Of a stretch of 26,612 nt of DNA, positions 22,792 to 26,612 are shown in pieces; the first letter of the stretch is position 1, and each line of letters begins with the position of its first letter. Position numbers and translations under genes: made by a program. The stretch is from Bacteroidales bacterium. GTDB taxonomy: Bacteria; Bacteroidota; Bacteroidia; Bacteroidales; P3. Under the pieces are notes generated by a model that saw only the letters and a list, made by a program, of their open reading frames with translations, searched no databases and was not told the DNA's origin. The stretch spans positions 1 through 26,612 of the forward strand of contig JAEEIS010000086.1 of NCBI GenBank assembly GCA_016281475.1. The letters run 5' to 3'.

Positions 22792-22827
22792 AAGGTCGCC
22801 AAAGACAGGGTTGTCCTTGGCGACCTT
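22792..22827 (-). terminator. Long intrinsic terminator or attenuator
   Basis: AAGGTCGCCAA (22792-22802) and TTGGCGACCTT (22817-22827) form a perfect 11-base stem, extended by GACA/TGTC (22804-22807/22812-22815). On the minus strand it is followed by TTTTAATAATT. It lies between the deoxyhypusine-synthase-like stop and the desulfidase start, so it either ends the dnaB transcript or attenuates read-through into the desulfidase gene. Confidence 0.75.
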
Positions 22828-22834
22828 ATGAATT

Positions 22835-23890
22835 CTATTTTTCAAACAGTTTCTGCCAGTTCTTATACTCGCGTTCTTTCCAACAGCCGTTGTGGTAGGC
22901 GTAGGAGACGATGGCGGGAATGACAGTGGTGCCTTCGGCATAGACCATCTGCTGCAGTTCCTCGCTCACCTTGCCCCAGCTGCCAGCCTCCAGCAGTGTG
23001 GAGCTGGAGCAGGCGCCGTCGCGCACGTCGGCAACCGTAATCTGGATGGCGTACTTGTGCATAGGCACCTCGTAACCAAGAATCTCAGCGCACACCACTG
23101 TGTCCTGCGCAAAGTTCTTAGGCGTGCCGCCGCCCACCATGAACAGGCCGCTCTCGGGGCAGTTCATCTTGATTTTGGTCAGCTCCACGAAGTCGCACAC
23201 CGAGTCGATGCTCAGGTACTTCTCACCCTTTTGGGCGCGCTCCCACTGGTGCTTGCCAATGCCGAAGCCGGCGCTGCTGTCGCTAAAGGCGGGGCAGAAA
23301 ATGGGCACACCGCACTCGTAGCAGGTCTGTATCAGGCTGTCCTTCTTCACGCCACGGCCATTGTGCAGCCATTTGCCCAACTCGTAGATAAATTCGCGGC
23401 TGCTGTAGGGACGGGCCTCAAGCATGTTGGCGAGTTCGTAGGTGGCGTTATCGCAAGCCTGCAGCTCCTCCTCGTCGATGAAGGTATCATAGATGCGGTC
23501 GATATACAGCTCGCGCAGCTTGGTGTCGGGGATGACATTCTCTTTGGTACCCACATAGTGCTTGAACCCCAGTGCTTCGAACAGGTCCATGTCGATGATG
23601 GATGCGCCGGTGGCAACCACCGCGTCAATCATCTTGTTGCGCACCATGTCCACATACACCTGCATACAGCCTGCCGCGCTAGTCGAACCGGCAATGGTCA
23701 GTATGTTGGTGCAGTCCTTTTCCTTGCACATCATGGTCAGGATGTCGGCGGCACGGGCAGTGTCGCGGCTGGTGAACGACATGCAACGCATGGCATCAAT
23801 CAGCTCGGTCGAGTCGTATTTCTTAATGTCGATGTGTTTGATGGTCTCTTTTAAGAGGTCTTGTTTGGTCAGATTCTCAATGTTTTCCAT
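22835..23890 (-). CDS. Bacterial deoxyhypusine-synthase-like enzyme
   Basis: 351 residues matching the deoxyhypusine synthase family. The NAD-binding fold includes ILTIAGSTSAAGCMQVYVDM and VATGASIIDMDLFEALGFKH. The active-site segment ends STLLEAGSWGKV, whose lysine corresponds to the catalytic lysine of eukaryotic DHS (SWGK). Bacteria lack eIF5A, and bacterial members are thought to act on polyamines or other small amines, for example as homospermidine-synthase-like enzymes. The true substrate is not evident here. The gene starts 28 bases after dnaB, so the two are probably co-transcribed. Confidence 0.8.
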   Translation of the reverse strand: MENIENLTKQDLLKETIKHIDIKKYDSTELIDAMRCMSFTSRDTARAADILTMMCKEKDCTNILTIAGSTSAAGCMQVYVDMVRNKMIDAVVATGASIIDMDLFEALGFKHYVGTKENVIPDTKLRELYIDRIYDTFIDEEELQACDNATYELANMLEARPYSSREFIYELGKWLHNGRGVKKDSLIQTCYECGVPIFCPAFSDSSAGFGIGKHQWERAQKGEKYLSIDSVCDFVELTKIKMNCPESGLFMVGGGTPKNFAQDTVVCAEILGYEVPMHKYAIQITVADVRDGACSSSTLLEAGSWGKVSEELQQMVYAEGTTVIPAIVSYAYHNGCWKEREYKNWQKLFEK

Positions 23891-23918
23891 TTGTCAATAT
23901 TATTTTTAGTTTCTAATT

Positions 23919-25478
23919 CTAATAGGGTACCTCCTCGTCCGACGGCAAGTCTGGCGAGGGGAAGTTGTCGGAACGGTTTATTTTCGAGTCTACTAATATC
24001 GTGGGTGCCCCGCCTTGGTCGAACCCCACGTTCTGGGGCATGGTGCTGTTGAGCATCTGCTCGCTGGTCACGAAGTCCTTGTTCTCAAAGCGTGCATATT
24101 TGCCAACGAAGCGCAGGCGCACCTCCCCCACGCTTCCGCTACGGTGCTTGGCGATGATGATATCCGCCATGCCGGCAGTGGGGCCGTTGTCGTCTTCAAT
24201 GCCGTAGTATTCGGGGCGGTAGATGAACATCACCAAGTCGGCATCCTGCTCGATAGCTCCCGACTCACGCAGGTCGCTCAACATGGGTTTCTTGGTGCCG
24301 CCACGCGTCTCCACGGCACGACTCAGCTGCGACATGGCCAGCACCGGGATGCCCAGCTCCTTCGACAAGGCCTTCAACTGGCGGCTGATGGTGCTAATCT
24401 CCTGTTCGCGGTTGCCGTTGCGGCTCATCGCGTCGGTGCCTGCCGACATCAGCTGAAGGTAGTCGATAAACACCATCTGTATGTCGTGGTGCTGCTTCAG
24501 TCGGCGGCATTTGGCTCGCAACTCATAGATGGTCAGCTGCGGCGTGTCGTCGATAAATATCTTGGCATCGTTCAAGGCCTGTGTACGCGTCTCCAACTGC
24601 TGCCGCTCCCAGCCCTGCAGCTCGCCTTTCTTCAGCTTGTCGCCCGGTATCTGGGCTTCGCCCGATATCAGACGCATGGCCAATTCGACACCCGTCATCT
24701 CCAACGAGAAGAACGCCACCGGCTTCTTAAAGTCTATGGCCATGTTGCGGGCCATGGTCAGCGCAAAGGCTGTCTTACCCATAGCAGGACGGGCGGCAAG
24801 AATAATCAGCGTGCCGGGATGGAACCCCGCCGTGATGCGGTCCAACTCCAGAAATCCGCTAGGCACACCTGCCAGACCGTCCTTATTTTCCGATGCCTCG
24901 TTAATCTGCTCGGTGGCGGCAAACACCAGGTCGCCTATGGGGTGAAAGTCTGTCTTGAAATTCTTGTCGTTGATGTCCATCAGCCGCCCCTCGGTCTTAT
25001 CCAGCAGGTCCACCACGTCGGTCGTCTCGTCGTAGGCGTTGGTGATGGTCTCGGTCGAGATGCGTATCAGTTCACGGCCTATATACTTCTCACTCAGCAC
25101 ACGCGAGTAATACTCTATATGTGCGGCACTCACCACATGGCTGGTCAGCTCCGTAATATGGTAGGCTCCGCCTGCCGCCTCCAGCTCGCCAGTCTGGCGT
25201 AGCTGGTTGGTGACGGTCAACATGTCGACGGGCTGGTTCTGTTCAAACAACTTGTGGATGGCACGAAAGATGACTTGGTGCTCGGGCTTGTAGAAATACT
25301 CCTCGTGCAGCAATTCAATAGCTGTGTTCAGCGCGTTGGGGTCAAGCATCAGAGCACCCAGCACCGACTCCTCCAATTCCACAGCCTGCGGCGGCTTATT
25401 GCCACCGTTGAGATTAAAAGCCTGTTCGTAAGACATTCTATCCCTACGTCTTACATTATTTTTAGGCATAGTTTCCAT
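23919..25478 (-). CDS. dnaB: Replicative DNA helicase DnaB
   Basis: Up to 519 residues. The N-terminal DnaB domain spans about 30-135 (QAVELEESVLGALMLDPNAL). The RecA-like core has the Walker A motif ARPAMGKTAFALTMARNMA, SLEMTGVELAMRLISGE and the Walker B IDYLQLM. This is the helicase that unwinds DNA at the replication fork. The start is uncertain: a promoter element at 25483-25490 would place the transcript start near 25475, inside the first codons. The true start may therefore be the ATG at 25469 (MPKNNV) or the later MSYEQAFNLNGG. Confidence 0.9.
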   Translation of the reverse strand: METMPKNNVRRRDRMSYEQAFNLNGGNKPPQAVELEESVLGALMLDPNALNTAIELLHEEYFYKPEHQVIFRAIHKLFEQNQPVDMLTVTNQLRQTGELEAAGGAYHITELTSHVVSAAHIEYYSRVLSEKYIGRELIRISTETITNAYDETTDVVDLLDKTEGRLMDINDKNFKTDFHPIGDLVFAATEQINEASENKDGLAGVPSGFLELDRITAGFHPGTLIILAARPAMGKTAFALTMARNMAIDFKKPVAFFSLEMTGVELAMRLISGEAQIPGDKLKKGELQGWERQQLETRTQALNDAKIFIDDTPQLTIYELRAKCRRLKQHHDIQMVFIDYLQLMSAGTDAMSRNGNREQEISTISRQLKALSKELGIPVLAMSQLSRAVETRGGTKKPMLSDLRESGAIEQDADLVMFIYRPEYYGIEDDNGPTAGMADIIIAKHRSGSVGEVRLRFVGKYARFENKDFVTSEQMLNSTMPQNVGFDQGGAPTILVDSKINRSDNFPSPDLPSDEEVPY

Positions 25479-25482
25479 GTTA

Positions 25483-25490
25483 CAAAGTTA
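25483..25490 (-). promoter_or_regulatory. TAnnTTTG promoter element close to the dnaB start
   Basis: On the minus strand TAACTTTG matches the Bacteroidota -7 consensus only five bases ahead of the first possible ATG. If used, the dnaB mRNA would be nearly leaderless. No strong -33 match was found. Confidence 0.4.
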
Positions 25491-25627
25491 CAAATAAAAA
25501 TCGTAACACCGAGATATTTTTTTCAACAGCCATGATATATTTACAATAATAACATAGCATCCAACATTATGCGTAACGCCACTCCTCTTGGAAGGAACGG
25601 CACGGAGTGTCTGGGTATGTAAAAAAA

Positions 25628-26467
25628 CTACTCATAATATTCAAACGTCCTAACAACATAATAGATATACTTCCAAGGGGCCTTCCCAACTGTGACAGTA
25701 GCTTTGGTCCAGTTGCCGTGGTCGTCGTAGGCGGTGTAAGTATAGTATTTGTGCTTACCAATCTCATGTCCGCCCGTCTCGCCCTCCCAGTGTTCCCAGT
25801 TGGTGTGCCACACCTCGATGGTGTCATGGTTTACATCGTAGCGATAGTGGGTGTCCTCGTAATGCTCGTCGCCTGTGCGCACTCGTGCCAGCCGTCCATG
25901 CCTGTTGTAATCGTAGGTTTGTGCCTTGTCGGGTTGCCACGACTGTGTCTTCTTCAACAGCCTGCCTTGTGTGTCGTACTCATACCATGTGGTGTCCTCC
26001 CACACCGAGGCTGCCATCAAGGGACGGCACTGGTCGTCGCAGGCAACGAGGAAGGTTGTCACGCTATTTCCTTCGGTCGGGTCGTAACTGAGAAAGTATT
26101 CTTCATACCCTGATATACAGCCGTCCTTCCCGTAGTGAAACACAATACTGTCCTTACCATCCTCGGCAAAGGTCGCTATATAATAGACCAATTGCCCGGT
26201 GCCGTCATACTCATAGTGATAGCTGGTCTGATAAATATCTTCGACGGTGGACATATCCGTCCGCAGTCCCGCTTCGTTATACGCCTCAGCCGTCGTGATA
26301 AAGTATCTGTGTGCCGAATCCCTGCAGAACTCCGTACTCTGCACCATCTTCACCCTGCCCTTATACCCCATCTCCGACGCACTCACCCTCCGCGTCACCT
26401 CGCTCTGCCCCCACCCTATCATGGGCAGCAACAGCAGACAACAAATGATTGAACTTTTTATTTTCAT
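25628..26467 (-). CDS. Secreted YD/RHS-repeat-like hypothetical protein
   Basis: 279 residues from the ATG at 26467, chosen because it gives a clean signal peptide (MKIKSSIICCLLLLPMIGWG, cut after GQ). The open frame extends further upstream into the inverted-repeat element, which is unlikely to be translated. The mature part has repeated short Tyr/Gly units of the type YEYDGTGQLVYY, YEYDTQGRLLKKT, YDYNRHGRLARV and YTAYDDHGNWTKA. These resemble single YD (RHS) repeats and MORN-like beta-strand units in small Bacteroidales exported proteins. Function unknown; probably periplasmic or surface exposed. It has no partner gene in the window. Confidence 0.65.
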   Translation of the reverse strand: MKIKSSIICCLLLLPMIGWGQSEVTRRVSASEMGYKGRVKMVQSTEFCRDSAHRYFITTAEAYNEAGLRTDMSTVEDIYQTSYHYEYDGTGQLVYYIATFAEDGKDSIVFHYGKDGCISGYEEYFLSYDPTEGNSVTTFLVACDDQCRPLMAASVWEDTTWYEYDTQGRLLKKTQSWQPDKAQTYDYNRHGRLARVRTGDEHYEDTHYRYDVNHDTIEVWHTNWEHWEGETGGHEIGKHKYYTYTAYDDHGNWTKATVTVGKAPWKYIYYVVRTFEYYE

Positions 26468-26472
26468 TGGTT

Positions 26473-26612
26473 CTAGTTTAATATAAGACTGATTTTTTAC
26501 AGCCTCGAAGAGGCTGAATCTCAATAACACCGTACAAGCGTAGCGCAGTGCGGTGACAGAATAAACTCACTTCTAGCGTCCCGAAGGGACGCGACATTGA
26601 GACAGTTTGGCA
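26473..26612. mobile_element. MITE-like inverted-repeat element, copy C, cut by the window end
   Basis: The left end TAATATAAGACTGATTTTTT matches the ends of copies A and B. The interior follows the order of copy B read on the minus strand: hairpin AGCCTC-GAA-GAGGCT, GAATCTCAATAACACC, GTACAAG, GCAGTGCGG, and GCGTCCCGAAGGGACGC (26576-26592) then GACATT. The last bases GAGACAGTTTGGCA match the inner edge of copy A's other end (GAGACGGTTTGGCA on its minus strand), so the missing inverted repeat should follow directly after base 26612. The element starts a few bases upstream of the secreted-protein gene. Confidence 0.6.

Noticed and set aside
24015..25202. 395-codon plus-strand frame opposite dnaB
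   Set aside because: Shadow of the dnaB reading frame; the Walker motifs are on the minus strand.

Overview
The window looks like a chromosome segment of an uncultured member of the order Bacteroidales. The evidence is the promoters of the Bacteroidota type (TTTG, about 20 bases, TAnnTTTG), the near absence of Shine-Dalgarno sequences, fimbrillin-like and Fibrobacter-type paralogous lipoproteins, a DUF3276-parA-parB-DUF5683 block, and families of small hairpin repeats between genes. The family within Bacteroidales cannot be fixed from the sequence.

Layout. Bases 1-771 hold hairpin repeats and a clear promoter. From 772 to 7202 (+ strand) there is a two-domain VOC protein, then five genes for a heterodisulfide-reductase/Qmo-like electron transfer complex: two HdrC-like ferredoxin subunits, a membrane cytochrome b/HdrD fusion, an HdrB-like subunit with one degenerate cluster site, and a short HdrA/QmoA-like flavoprotein. 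Convergent to these, 7189-10584 (- strand) carries an SDR reductase, a threonine-synthase-fold PLP enzyme and an alpha-oxoamine synthase. Together these fit the capnine/sulfobacin (sulfonolipid) pathway: cysteate synthase, cysteate fatty acyltransferase and 3-ketocapnine reductase. The operon has its own promoter and a perfect 19-base palindrome in its leader.

Bases 10585-13866 form an accessory island: an inverted-repeat-bounded element, a rod-shaped structured RNA of about 265 nt ending in a U-tract, a 57-residue small ORF, a chimeric fimbrillin/FISUMP surface lipoprotein, a second lipoprotein and a strong terminator. Next to it is a broken PIN-domain toxin gene whose 5' end meets a second copy of the inverted-repeat element.

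Bases 14665-16182 (- strand) encode an ECF sigma factor, a small membrane protein (probable anti-sigma) and a Spy/CpxP-like periplasmic protein, a CnrH/CnrY/CnrX-like layout. Bases 16299-21326 (- strand) look like one long operon from a single promoter: DUF3276, ParA, ParB, DUF5683, ExbB/TolQ, ExbD/TolR, TonB, S4-domain RNA-binding protein. Bases 21471-25478 (- strand) hold a cysteine desulfidase/serine dehydratase-like enzyme, a bacterial deoxyhypusine-synthase-like enzyme and the replicative helicase DnaB. The window ends with a secreted YD-repeat-like hypothetical protein and a third, cut-off copy of the inverted-repeat element.

Most notable points: the probable sulfonolipid operon, the Hdr/Qmo-like complex facing it, the structured RNA ahead of the fimbrillin island with a possible terminator/antiterminator switch, and the inverted-repeat element family. 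No tRNA, rRNA, CRISPR array or transposase gene was recognised.
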